This document shows, in pieces, positions 33,372 to 45,557 of a stretch of DNA of 64,000 nt. The DNA comes from Guadua angustifolia (taxonomy: Eukaryota; Streptophyta; Magnoliopsida; Poales; Poaceae). Location: NCBI GenBank assembly GCA_036346375.1, contig CM070511.1:992001-1056000 (forward strand). Direction: 5' to 3'. The translations under genes and the position numbers were made by a program. The notes beneath the pieces were generated by a model. The model did not search any database, was not told where the DNA came from, and saw only the letters and a program-made list of their open reading frames with translations. How positions within the stretch are numbered: the first letter of the stretch is position 1; each line of letters opens with the position of its first letter.

Positions 33372-36300
33372 TGTCGGGACCTGAATATGCAAATCCGGAC
33401 CCTTTGTGTATACTGCACTAGTCCAGGATCACGCTAGTGCACACAGGCTCAACATTAGTGAATATCACAATCATACACAACGAAATATGATAAAGACATC
33501 ATATATTAAATATTACTAGTGGGATGACCTTATGGTCAACTTACTTAACAATGCCTCACAAGGTGAACAACGAATTGAGCTGCGGAAATGAAATGAAGAC
33601 GTAGATAACCCCTCAGTATACCACAGGCAACTGACAAGGCTCGCACCCTAAACATTCGTCCCTTCATGCTTCACCTTCTTCAGCTCTGATGATGTTTGTA
33701 GGCAAGGGTGAGTACACCAACACGTACTCAACAAGTTGTGCACAGAATGCAATCCTAACATAGCTATATGCCAGGCTTATTCCAAAGGAATGGCTAAAAA
33801 TGGCTATTTGCACTAAGCAGCATTTGTAAACAAGTACAGTATATAGATTGAAAAGACAGTAAAAACAAATAACAGTAATAGATAGATTCAGCATTTCTCA
33901 AGTAAACCAAGTTTCTCATCCTAAGTCAAAATTCAACCTTTCATGGCAACCTGCCATTCATCCCAAGCTTTATTTCGAAAAACATCTAAACCCTTGACTG
34001 TAATCCCCGAGCATTGCTCAATACCGTGAGCACGGCTATCCGAATAGATTGTACACTCTGTAGAGGTTATGCACTTTACCCACACGACATGATATCTCCT
34101 TGTGCCTGGCCATTAGCACACTTCCTTTGGTATGCCGGCAGAGAATCATGACAAAACCTTTACAATGCATCATCTTAACCCAGTACTACCCACGAGGTTT
34201 CAACCTTTGGAGGGACTGGTTACACCAGGGGCCCCCTCTTGCGCCATGTGAGCCACCAGAGCATGGATGGTTACCACCACCGGGTCTCACGCCACCACGA
34301 TAGTACTAAAGCTAAGACTCTGCAAATTAGTCAGCTAGGCTGCCTCATAACAGACATGTGGTTGCATGATCGACTCAGGTCAAAGGCTCGCAAGGTGTCC
34401 TTATGGTTTGATCAAAGCAAGACACACACATACCCTCTGCCCATCGGGCCCACCCTAGCATCCTGCCCTTGCCACTTGCTCCGACCCAAAATCATAACCA
34501 CCCCAGTTGATTACCAAGCACCACGTGCCATCAACAAATCAATATCGTTGTGTGACATCCATTGCAACCACAACTCAATCTCATCGTGTGACCACACATG
34601 ACACACAAATTCATAATATTGTTCCATATTCCATTAGTCAAGATTATTTATCAACATTTCATGTACATGTGATGATGTGGCATGGCTAAGCATTCTAGTC
34701 CGATCTAATCCTCCATGTTGATTTCATTATTAACCAACTATAGTAAACCAACCTAGGGTGACAAGTGGATCATGGCATACAACTAGCAAGGTAGGGTGTA
34801 ATTCAAAGGGTACGATAGCTAATCCCAAACTCATGTTGAAATCATTTATACATATAAAATAACAAGTGATAAGGTAAATCAAAATAGCATGCAATCTAGT
34901 TTATGGGTGCAACATGATCAAAGCACAACTTGCCTTAGGAAACCCTTGTTCATGTTCTGGACTTTGGTTTTGAGTTGATGAATCTTCCCCGGTTGTATCA
35001 CACAATTCACCGTCTACGGGAAACGAGAAAGAATAGCAAATAAACACCAAAACCAAAATTCAAATGAACTCAAAAATTCAAACCAAAGCTACCATTGGAT
35101 AGATCTCAATTTTACAAATTTTTAGGAATTTGAATCACCTCAATCGGAGTTCGTACGAGGGAGAACAAGCTCTCGGAAGATTTAAAAATCCTGAAAATAC
35201 ACAAAATTGGAAAATCACGAATATTCCGAAATATTTTTGTGAAAGAAATTCACTTTACCGAGTCAGCGCCGAACTGGACCAACCTAACGATGACACGTGG
35301 CGTGGTCCATGGACTAAGTCCACGATGGCTCAGCTCACCCGGCTAACACACAATGACCGCTGGTCCGCGCTTGCGGCGTGTCACGCATGCGAATGACTCG
35401 ACGGTGACGCAGCGCTCGCGCAACGCCAGATCGGTGCCACGCCTAACGACCGTGTCCACCTGGGGCCACATGTCAACCTGGTGCTCATCCACATCGGCCG
35501 GCGGCGCACACGGCCCTAGGGTCATCGGCGGCGAGTGGCGAGGGCACCACCTAACTCACCTTGACTTCGCCAATGTGATGACGCGCTCAGATTTGGGTTC
35601 CAGGCACTGGTTCGTCGGCGGCGAGTACTTCTTCTCCGGCGGCGAGGGCCTTCACGGTGATGTGACTCTCCGGCGATGCTCTAGCGGAACGGAGGCGCGC
35701 ACAAGGTGCTCCGGTCAAGGGCGAAGCCGATGCAACTGGTCCCAAGCCTTGCGGGTGCTCAACGGCGGTGAATCGGCGATTCCTCCTCATGGCGGCGCCT
35801 CGGTGAAACCTCGGATTGCGCGAAATTACGAGCGATTTCGGCTAGATCCTAGGGCTTTGGTTGCTTATTCATGGCGATGCCGATCTTAACTTAAATAGTC
35901 CCGGCGCCCTTATCCTGCACGGAAAGGCTCCGAGTTCGTGGCGATTACGGCGGTGGCGCCAGAGTCCCGCTCGGCTACGCTCTGGAGAAGATGACACGGG
36001 ATCGTCCGATCTTCTTGATCAATGGCTGAGATCCAACGCGGTTAGGTTCAACGGGAGCGCTACGATCAAGATCCGTCGGCCCAGAGCGATCCTTCCAGAA
36101 GGCAGGCCGAACGCACACAGTGTTGCCCAACACTGTTCACTACGAATTTCTTCAGGATTTTCTTTTTAAAATAATTAAGAAAATTAAGTTGATATATTTA
36201 AGGCAACAAAAATACGAAGAAAATTCCCAGAAAAATCTCAAAAATATTTTGAGACATCCTGGACCCAAATAAAATGTTTTTGGCCAAACTTTATTTTAAA

Positions 36301-36464
36301 ATTATCTATTTATAATCAATTCTTGCGGAAGGGCTTAATATACTTAATTTGAAATGATTCCAATAAATCTCAGAAAATCCAATTAAATCCAGAAATTCAC
36401 AAACATTATAAATTGCAATATAATAATATTAAATAATTTAAAAACCAAAATTTGGGATGTTACA
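33372..36464 (-). repeat. Family-3 LTR (5' LTR, minus strand)
   Basis: It is bounded by TGTCGGGACC (left) and GGGATGTTACA (right), 3093 bases. It aligns in inverse orientation with the split outer LTR at 11517-12835 and 46310-48512. It has a TATA-like TTAAATAG (35891-35898), a GC-rich leader region (35250-36100) and an A/T-rich U3 (36165-36464). Confidence 0.9.
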
Positions 36465-39286
36465 AATTATTATGTCATTCCATACATCGAAATAACTAAG
36501 AAGAAACAAATTATTATTGAATAAAGCAAACGACCTTATGGTCAAGGTTCATACACCAATGCCTCTTGGCTTAAGGAAACAAATAAAAACGTTGCAGCGG
36601 AAATAAAATAACTTGGGCCATTCGACATGCCACAGGCAATCGTCTGGGGAAACGCCTTCCTAGTCGACGTAGTCTTCATAGTACTCCTCCTCTTGATACC
36701 CATTACCTGGTCCTTCCTCAGCAACTGAACAACAGGGGCATAAAGCCGTGAGTACAAAACGTACTCAACAAGCCGTAGGGAAATGATACAATATTTTCAT
36801 GCACGGCTTGACAAAGGATAGTTATATGGTTCATTTGCAGAAAAGCAATAACTTGAATTTAAATAAAATAAATAGATTGAAGGCAGATTGATAAAAACAA
36901 TAATAAATAACTGGTAAATCAATGGTAGACAACATGAACAGAATGACGAGGCATCACCCTACATCATTCGAAACAAGTATCAACCACACAATTCAACAGT
37001 ATAGCTTGAGACAACAAAACAACAGTGAACTCCCCGTTCACATCCCAACCATTCCACATTTCAAGAAAATACTCTATACCCCGTGTGAAATCCCCGGGCT
37101 TGTCCATGACCGCGGACACGGCTATTCGAATAGTTTACACTCTGCAGAGGTTGTACAGCTTTACCCACAAGACATGATCATCCCTTAGTGCCAAGCGCTA
37201 AGAACACACTTCCTTTGGTGTGTCGGCAGAGAGATCACTGCAAAGCCTTTACAATGCATGTCTAAACCTAGTACTGCCCTCTAAGGTTTCGCCCCTCGGG
37301 GCCCCCTCTTGAGCCATGTGAGTCTACCTGTCCATCTCGGACCCCACACCAACAACTGGCAATACTCAAGTCTGGATATTGCAAATTAATCAGCTAGGTC
37401 CGTCCCATACGGACTTGTGGTTTACCAGTTAGGCCCAGTTCAATGGCGCACAAGATTAAGTTCTTAAATTGTCTCGAGCAAGACAACCACATCCCAATGT
37501 GCTAACAAAGCACCCCTTTATTGCACGATCAATTGCGAGGGAAACATTTTGTTCAACCCAAAACCAATGGCATCCCTGCCATGGTACAACAAGTTTTACA
37601 ACATGGTCAATGTACCACAATTCCATATCTCATTAAGTCAAGATTAACATTAGTTCACGGTGATATGAATCCCATCGGACAACTAAGCATGGCTAAGCAT
37701 AGCTACGATAACCCAATCTGGTACTATGATTATGTCCAACTAATAATGTCCCAACCTATGGTTAACAATGGATACATGGCATTCCAATAATCAAAGGGCA
37801 TACTCAAAGCGGTAAATAGCTACCCCATAAACTAGCATTGATACACAAATAGCATGCAATTGTATAAAACAAAATACTTTTGCAAACATGGGTCCAATAT
37901 GATCAAAGGTCTCGACTTGCCTTGTTGTTCAAGTGCTGATTCTTGGTCTTCGAAGTCTCCGTTCGCTCCTTCGGGATTCGCGTCTACCGGAAAATAAAGC
38001 AATGAAACCAAATAAATACAAAACAGAGGAGAAAACAAGCTTAAAATTGAAAATAAATGGCTCTGGAATGTAGATCTCGATTTTACAAAAATTTAGGAAT
38101 TTGAATCGGCTCAATCGGAGTTCGGACGAAGGAGAACAGACCTTCTAAGATTTAATTCAGAGAAAATCAGAGAAATTCACAAGGGTGACACGTGGCAGCT
38201 TGTGATTGGCTGGGATTTTCGGTTTTTTGGAAAATCAGAAAAGAAAAATGAATACCGACCGACATGCGGGGCCACATGTCAGCGGCTTGGTCCTGATGAG
38301 ACCGAGAGCACCGAGGCGACATTTGGTCGATCTGACAAACCGCGACGACGTGGCATGCCACGTGGCGGCTAGTAGTGAGGTGGCGCCGACTTAGCACCAC
38401 GTGGGCGCCAGCGATAGCGGCGACGCAGCACGGTGCGGTGGTTCGCCACGCTTGGCAGATCTGGGGCGTGGCTTCGAATCGGACGGCGACGGGGCAAAGG
38501 GCAGCGGTGGTGGTGACGCGGCTTGATCCGAGACGTCGGAGGGCGATCGGACGGCGGAGAGCTCGTGAAGGAACTTCGACGGTGAGGCGGCGCGACTTAC
38601 CGGAGCCGAGGGAGACGACACACGAAACGGCGGAGGATGGCCGGATCGGGCGGAAGAATCTGCGGATCGGGGAGAGGGCGACGCGACGAGTTCGACCGCG
38701 ATCAAGAACGACGGAGGTGCCGGCGGCCAGAGACAGCGGAGAAAGTGCTCGGGGCGGCGCCTTGGCGAAGTTCGTCTTGGCGCAACCAGAACTCTCTGGC
38801 GGTGAGAATAGGCGACGGTCGATTGCGTGACAAAGCGAACCTCGAGCAATGGGCGTCGGCTTAAATAGCCTCGGAGGCGTGAAGAACACAGAGACCGAAA
38901 GCGCATGCGGGTGGCTAGGGTTAGGGTTCTTGGCGTGGACGTCGGGCTGGGCGGTGATGAGTGATGGGCGGAAGGATTCGCCCGAGGAGAGTTTTGAAAA
39001 ATTAAAACATTTTCCGAATTAGAAAAATCGAGAAATTCAAATAATGGCAAATAAATTCAAATAAATAGCAAATAAATTCAGAAAAATCTCCAAAATACAT
39101 AAAAATTCCTTGAAGCACAAGGAACCCAATAAAAACTGGAAACCTTTAATTTGATACTTAGATTAATCTAATTAAATCTTTTAATTATTAGAAAATTCAA
39201 ATTAAGCTTCGGTTAATTCGAGAAAAATACGAATGGTTCATTTTTAATTTAAAACAAACCAAAACTTAAATTTTTGGGATGTTACA
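36465..39286 (-). repeat. Family-1 LTR, inverted, lacking its U5 end
   Basis: It aligns with 590-3432 on the same strand, so about 85 bases of the U5 end are missing at the left, where the family-3 element is joined. Its U3 end GGGATGTTACA at 39286 is the right edge of the 18.9-kb block. It resembles the plus-strand LTR at 20428-23323 most closely, forming a ~2.8-kb inverted repeat with it. A TATA-like motif lies at 38860-38868. Confidence 0.9.
38860..38868 (-). promoter_or_regulatory. TATA-like box of inverted family-1 LTR
   Basis: The minus strand reads CTATTTAAG, at the same relative position as in the other family-1 LTRs. Confidence 0.5.
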
Positions 39287-40317
39287 AACGCATCATATGC
39301 ACGTGATATTATGTGAATGAAATGCGTGGTTGTGTGGCATTATATAACATTGCAGATATGCATGGGATGTTATGTGAATGAAATGCGTGGTTGTGTTGCA
39401 TTATATAGCATTGTAGATATGCATGGGATGTTATGTGAATGAAATGCATGGATGTGTTGCATTATATAGCATTGCACATATGCATGAAATATTATGTGAA
39501 TGAAATGCATGGTTGTGTTGCACTATATAGTATTGCATATATGTATGAGATACTATGTGAATGAGAGCATAAAAGCATTTCATTACACTGTGTATTGCGA
39601 TTGATAAATGTTGATTGATGAGAATGGAAAGAACGGGTTGAGAGTTGAGTCGTGGGCTCATCCAGAATTGATTTCCGAGGCATGGGTAAGGTTTTGTTAC
39701 ATTGTCAAGTTGGTTGAGGTAAGTGGAGCTGCTACTACTCCTGTTGCTGGATGTTTCAGTTAAGTAATGGTTATTTAAAAGATGAATTAACCGTGCTCTT
39801 ACGTGTTGGACCTTTTAGGAATTCAACTGCTTCCTTTATTTACTGGATGTCAATTTAAGGAACTGCTACTTGATGTCTTCTAATAGTTGCATTTTAGTCT
39901 GATGCCTTACTTTTCCTACTTGTTGCACTTTTGTTGAGTCTTGGACTCACGCTTGTTTGCTTCTGTTCTAGGTACTTTGAAGTGATTCATCGGGTTGGGA
40001 GTAGTAACGTGCACGATCATGCGGTCTCCGGCAATTTATTTAACCAATTCATCGATCTGAATGTAATTAATGTGTTTGTAATTTATGGTTCATCGTAAGG
40101 AGATTTCTTAAATTACATTGGATGTGTGATTGCTTAACTAAGGACTGCTAGAATGATATCATAATTGCCGCTATTCGCTTGTCTGCCGAGTGGATGTCCT
40201 CTGTTCTAGAGAGGTCATGCGAAATTTTGTAAATTTCGTGGCTTAGTTTCTAAGCCGGTCTTAATAGTTTAGTGGGTTGGTAGCATCCGTGGCGCGTATG
40301 GGCTCCGGGGTGTTACA
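39287..40317 (+). repeat. LARD 5' LTR, segment 3
   Basis: After three unmatched bases (AAC) it aligns with 45217-46309 of the 3' LTR and ends GGGGTGTTACA at 40317, followed by the PBS. It contains the 61-base tandem repeat array. Confidence 0.9.
39290..39570 (+). repeat. 61-base tandem repeat array in LARD 5' LTR
   Basis: Four units plus a partial fifth share the GTGAATGAAATGC-x-TGG core and a TATATAGCATTGCA-type second half. The sister array in the 3' LTR (45217-45557) has one more unit. Confidence 0.88.
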
Positions 40318-40319
40318 GT

Positions 40320-40331
40320 TGGTATCAGAGC
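40320..40331 (+). promoter_or_regulatory. Primer binding site of LARD
   Basis: TGGTATCAGAGC lies two bases after the LTR end and matches the initiator tRNA-Met 3' end over 12 bases. Confidence 0.9.
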
Positions 40332-42796
40332 GGGCTTTAGGTCCGTGGTGTTTGAATGTAGTGAGTAATTCTAGAATGAATTAAAATTTTGCTGTGTGAA
40401 GGTAGAAACATGGTTTAGGTTGAACCTTTAAAATGTGGCCCTAGGGCAATAACCGTAAAACTTGATGAAGAATGATGAATTAATTTAAAATTTGACACAC
40501 TCTGATGCACAGTGGGAAGGGATGGGATATCGTTGTATTGTGTTACAATGTCCTTTTGAGATTTATGCTATATTGTTACTTGTTAATATGTTATATGTTA
40601 GTCTTGTTAAGGCTATGGTAGTATTTATGGCTATTCTTGAAGTGGTAGATTGCTTAGCGGGGTCTGGTGGGACTCCTTGTGCCGAAGAGATTTCGGCCTT
40701 GTCGTGTAACCGTGTTGGTCGGTGTGGCAGTTGAGAGCCAGCATCGGAGGATCCATAATCCCGGGTGAGGATAGTTCCAATTCCTTTGCCGTAAATTGAA
40801 GGGTATTCGATCTGTTGTTTTTCGTGGTTGAGAAAATTTGTTTTGGTGACTCTCTTTTGTCGTGGGAGCTTTGTGATTTATCTTTGTTTCGGAGTTTGTG
40901 GGCACGACAAGGGTTGAATCTTGTCATGCGGTAAAGTGAAGAGTATCCTTTTGCACCTCTTTGGTTGCTTTGCGTAGAAAGTTATGGATTCCTTCTTGTA
41001 TTGGTTATTTTTCCCAGATTAAAAAGGGAGTTGTTGTACTTCTGCTGTAGATGGGAGAATTGATGGAGTACGTTTCAGGGCTTTGACTCATTTGGTCTTT
41101 TTGGAATTAAGTCAAAGACAAAAAAGGGTTTTGGTGTTGCGCCTCGTTGGTTGATGGCGGGGAAAGGCATGGAATTTCCGTGCTGTCGTTTTCTAAGTTG
41201 AAGTTTTGGATTTGGGGCTTTAAAGGGAAAAGCGTTATTCGATCGATTCGCTTTTCCTCTCCGTGAATTGATTTCTGTAACTCCTTTTCTTCGTGGAATT
41301 TTAGAGTTTGATAATCGGTTTGGAGTTTTGTTGAATGTCATGGCTTGAGCCCTGCCATTTTCTAAGTCTTTTGAGAGTCGAGCTTCTTTGGAAATTTTCG
41401 TTGGCTTTTCTAGAAATGAAAAAAAAAATTCGGCAATTAGAGTAAGTTGTGGGTGATTGAAGATCTTCCCGTAGAGGATTAGTAGATATTTGTGTTGTTG
41501 GGTTAAGATGGTCGACCCTAATTGGATAGATGACAAGAAGTAATTTGTGGGTCATGGTGATCCACAGGTATAAGGGGAGATCTGGAAATGGTGTTTGCGT
41601 AAGGTTATAAATGATTGTGTCAAAGAAGTAATAGTGAGTTAAGTTGTTTTTGGTTATTGAGAGCTTTTGTCTAAGAGTTGTGCGGAGTCTCTCCTTTATT
41701 TTGAGTACTCCCCGATGTAAATTTGATTGCATTGATTTGAAAATGATAAAAGTGGTTCTTGAGATGTTCGAGATTTGAATTTGCCTTTGCGATTTGGCTT
41801 AGGAAAGGAAACAGAGCGATCATGAGTTTTGTTGAATTTTCTCCAAGGTGATGTATGTGGTTTATTGGTTTAAAGAGAATTGTATCTCTTTTGCATTCTA
41901 GCTGGAGTTAAAGATTATGACTATTCATGGTGTCGTGTTGAGCATAGTAAGGATTTATCCTCTTGGGTTTGAGTATGTGAGTGAAAGAATGTGAGGGCGA
42001 GACCCTCTTAAGAAAAGAACCAAGTGTAGTTTGGTATTGATTTGCGGTCCTAGCATGAGCTAGGCGTTGACCACAAATAGTTTAAAGGTGGATTATGATG
42101 GAGCCTTGTGATGTCGATTCAAATTCTTTTGGGGGAATCATTGATCTTACAGAAGGTGATAGCAAGTTGATGTAAAGTGATCCTTGTTGTGGTTCCGACC
42201 TTTATGAGAGGAGCATTTTGATCGTGTTGTCCCTAGGTTGTGTGGGACCTTGTTGTGGTTGAAATTTGGGTGGAATCGATCGCTAAATGCTTTATTTTCG
42301 TAAGTTTGTCGGAACCCTCGGTTTTATGGGTTAGACTCAATGTGGGTCAGTCGGAAATGGATGGTTCGGTTGCAAACTTTTTCGTTGAGTGATTGTCTCA
42401 TTGTATGAGACAAGTTTGAAAGAAGGTCAATGTCTGGTTTTATGTTATGAGGGAATTTGATTGTTGCCCTGTGGGGCTAATCAATTCAATAGTAAAGAAT
42501 GATTTTTGATCCTATTAAAAAGATAAAAGTCGTGTTTTGATTCCTAGAGGATCTCGGCGTTAATTGGTTAGAAATAGTGGTATGATTTGGGAATTTTGGC
42601 TGTCTGCTCGGGTCTAATAGCGTCTGCATGCGGGAGATGTGAATTCTCAAGTGGACAGGAAGTGACTCGCGTTTTGGAGTCTCGTGCGTGGGAGGTTCGC
42701 AACCTTGTTCCTTTTGGATGTTTTCGCTTTTTCAGTCGGTACCCGTTGTTCTCGATGGAGTTCTTGTGGTGGTCAGAATTTGAGGTCAAATTCTAT
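40332..42796 (+). other. Non-coding internal region of LARD
   Basis: About 2.5 kb has no sense-strand frame above ~80 codons and no gag, protease, reverse transcriptase or integrase motif. A few open frames on the minus strand (for example 41075-41732) lack recognisable domains and are probably chance. A T/G-rich bias on the plus strand is evident. A short open frame at 42587-42799 runs up to the polypurine tract and might be a decayed pol tail, but I cannot support that. Confidence 0.75.
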
Positions 42797-42811
42797 TAAA
42801 GGGGGGAAGAG
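42797..42811 (+). promoter_or_regulatory. Polypurine tract of LARD
   Basis: AAAGGGGGGAAGAG lies directly before the 3' LTR start TGTAATGCC. Confidence 0.88.
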
Positions 42812-43149
42812 TGTAATGCCGCAAAACTCGTTTGCTAGGGTTTTCGACCGGTAATGATTGCACCTTCGTGATTCAGGGAATTAGAATTCGGGAGAAAATA
42901 TTTATCGTTGCGCTTTTGAAGCTTTTAATGAAGGTTTTGGAAGTTGCGCTAGTTTTTCGGTTGAAGTATCTTTGAGCCGCATTGTTTGGCAGTAAGTTGT
43001 CTTTTATTGTTAGTTGTCGTTTCACGCCAAGAATTGAAAATTTTCTTTGGTTCGCACTAAGGGATTAAAGTTGGGCTTTGGAGTTTTGCTTTGGAGGGGT
43101 TTCATTTCATGTTGTTCATAGCCTTTTTATTAGTCACCATTTGGTTGAG

Positions 43150-43157
43150 TATAAAAA
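43150..43157 (+). promoter_or_regulatory. TATA box of LARD 3' LTR
   Basis: TATAAAAA is identical in sequence and context to 13174-13181. Confidence 0.6.
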
Positions 43158-45216
43158 GGAAGTTGTGGGAGAGGGAACCTAGTTTAACCCCCACCGACTC
43201 CTCCTCAAACCCAAATGATATTTTCTCTGGCCGGCTAGCCTCGGCCACTCCTCTGGCGATCCTCTCCTCTGGCGATCCTCCTGGCGATTCTCTCCCTTGG
43301 CCGACTCCCCTGGCGCATCTTGTCTGCCTCCTCCTCGGTCGCCTACCGAAGCTTCTCCAGCAGCTCGGCTTCTCCAAGTAGCTCCAGCCTTGCAAGCCCT
43401 GCCCGGCCCAGCCCGTGACCCTCCCGGGCCGGCGAACTCCTCCTTCCCCTCTTGTGGCAGCTCTCCCCCACCTCCCTCATCCCTCCATGAGAAAGACTTG
43501 CTGTAAACCCTAGGTCCTTGGGGGATTTTAATGCTTGCATGTAAGGTGTTTGATCAAATGCCCAGCTAGGATCCTTGTTTTTGTGATGCTTTTAGTTGAG
43601 GGATTTGGAGTCTAGAGTGTTTTTGGAGATTTCTGCTTGAGCTGGTTGCTGTCCCGCTGTTTGGACTGCAATTTGAAAATTTTTCAAGCATTTCCTGGGG
43701 GTTTGGCTATAACGAAAGTTGTAGATAATTGAATTACCTTTCAATAGAGACCGAAATCATAAAGTTTCATTCAGTCATTTAAAAGTTATGGCTATTTTAC
43801 CGATTTCTATCCAGAACAAGTAAAAATTATGTTCGTTTGCTGTTCATCGCAAATCTGGGAATAATCGGTGCTTTTCCCGGTCGGTCGGCTATAGAAAAAG
43901 TTGTAGATAATTGAATTACCTTTCAATGAAGTCCAAAATTGCTAAGTTTCGTTCAGCCGATTGAAAGTTATGCCCGTTTTACCAAGTTCTGTCCTGGGTT
44001 GGCAGATTTCTGTTTTCGGGTTTTAGGAGTAGGTTGCGAAGCCAACTTAGTTATGAGTTTTGCGTTGAATTGTGGGTGTGTTTTGAGTGGATTATATCCA
44101 TGTGCAGGTGGTGTGACCCTGGGGGTGGCAATCTCGTCTCGCCGCACCGTCTCGAGATGTTGAAGGCAAGTGTATTGTCTTCGGTTGTGGCTTAGGTGGC
44201 CATTTGGTTTTGCAATCATATAATTATCCATGCGTTATTGTAATATTTTCATGTTTGATTTTGCTTGCGATGTGATGAATGAGAATGGTTAATTGCTCAT
44301 GCTATCGTTCAAACCGAGATTATATGCAAGTGCATCAATGTTTGTTTGTTATGTGTGTCGATTGATGAATCATATGCTTTGTCAATATGCCATGGGATAC
44401 ATTTTATATATTCCTGGATGATGCTCCCTAGTATGATTAGGTTAAAGGGAACCTAAAAGATATAAGATTTGAGTTATGAAAATAGCTCGAATGGTGGTCA
44501 TGATATGCGATTGTGGCATTTATGTGAGTGTTTATGATATATGTGACCTTATGGATATGAAAGTTGAGAATGGCTTGTGCATATATCGCTTATGAAAAAG
44601 TGCATCTTTGGAGTGAATGCTTTGTGGGTTGCTTGTTGGACCTCAGATAATCGTAAATTGACATATTGCCACATCACACGCTCATAAGATTACTTACTAC
44701 TATGATATGTGAATGTGAATAATGAAGTTGTGAGGTTGGATTAATAGGAATAGTTGATTTGTTATCTTGAAAATTGATTATGCCTTTGGTGCGAGTGATA
44801 ATGACAGATTGACCATGTAGATAAGATTTGTTGAGAATATGGATACAAATGTTGAGAAGGTGATTTGAATGTTGAGAATGGTAATTTATGGATGTGAGAA
44901 GTGGTTGATGTTTATGTACTTGGCTATGGCTATGCAAATGTGAGAAATGAATGTAGGTTGCAAATTGGTTTATGTTAATTGCATTTGTGCATTCATGATG
45001 GAAGGGGTGACCCATTCTGATGCGGGCCTCTGTGCTCACATGTAGTGAGCACGAAAGTCCTACCTCGTAGTCCCGTATACGTGGGTGTATGGGAGCGAGT
45101 CAGTAAGAGTAGGCACCCTCCACCACGGGGTGGAAGGGGAATGAGAGGGTGCACACCGACGGGTGTGCACTCGGCCATACCGGTATGTGCTAAAGAAGAG
45201 ATGAGACATGCATATT

Positions 45217-45557
45217 GCATCATATGCACGTGATATTATGTGAACGAAATGCGTGGTTGTGTGGCATTATATATCATTGCAGATACGCATGGGATGTTAT
45301 GTGAATGAAATGCGTGGTTGTGTTGCATTATATATCATTGCAGATATGCATGGGATGTTATGTGAATGAAATGCGTGGTTGTGTTGCATTATATAGCATT
45401 GCAGATATGCATGGGATGTTATGTGAATGAAATGCGTGGATGTGTTGCATTATATAGCATTGCACATATGCATGAAATATTATGTGAATGAAATGCATGG
45501 TTGTGTTGCACTATATAGTATTGCATATATGTGTGAGATACTATGTGAATGAGAGCA
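45217..45557 (+). repeat. 61-base tandem repeat array in LARD 3' LTR
   Basis: Five units plus a partial sixth, with the same core as the array at 39290. The extra unit is of the GCATGGGATGTTATG type. Confidence 0.88.

Larger units (their letters stand above)
30580..36464 (-). mobile_element. Family-3 Ty3 element, minus strand, truncated in reverse transcriptase
   Basis: From right to left: a 5' LTR (33372-36464), PBS, gag with zinc knuckle, decayed protease, and a reverse transcriptase cut at 30580 near the position of its AFSTRFG stretch. No 3' LTR is present. Its outer edge at 36464 abuts a family-1 LTR, in which it was inserted. Decay is heavier than in family 1. Confidence 0.85.

Noticed and set aside
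35353..35889. 178-codon plus-strand open frame
   Set aside because: It lies antisense within the family-3 LTR, has no recognisable domain, and is explained by GC-rich sequence.
20421..39292. A 5-base TSD around the 18.9-kb block
   Set aside because: Left flank ends ATATT; right flank reads AAC then GCATCAT. No 5-base match, so a TSD was not claimed.
39290..39570. CRISPR-like array
   Set aside because: Units are contiguous 61-base tandem repeats without spacers, inside a plant LTR.
41075..41732. Overlapping minus-strand open frames in the LARD interior
   Set aside because: Antisense to the element, no domain, basic and low-complexity; likely the complement of a T/G-rich non-coding region.
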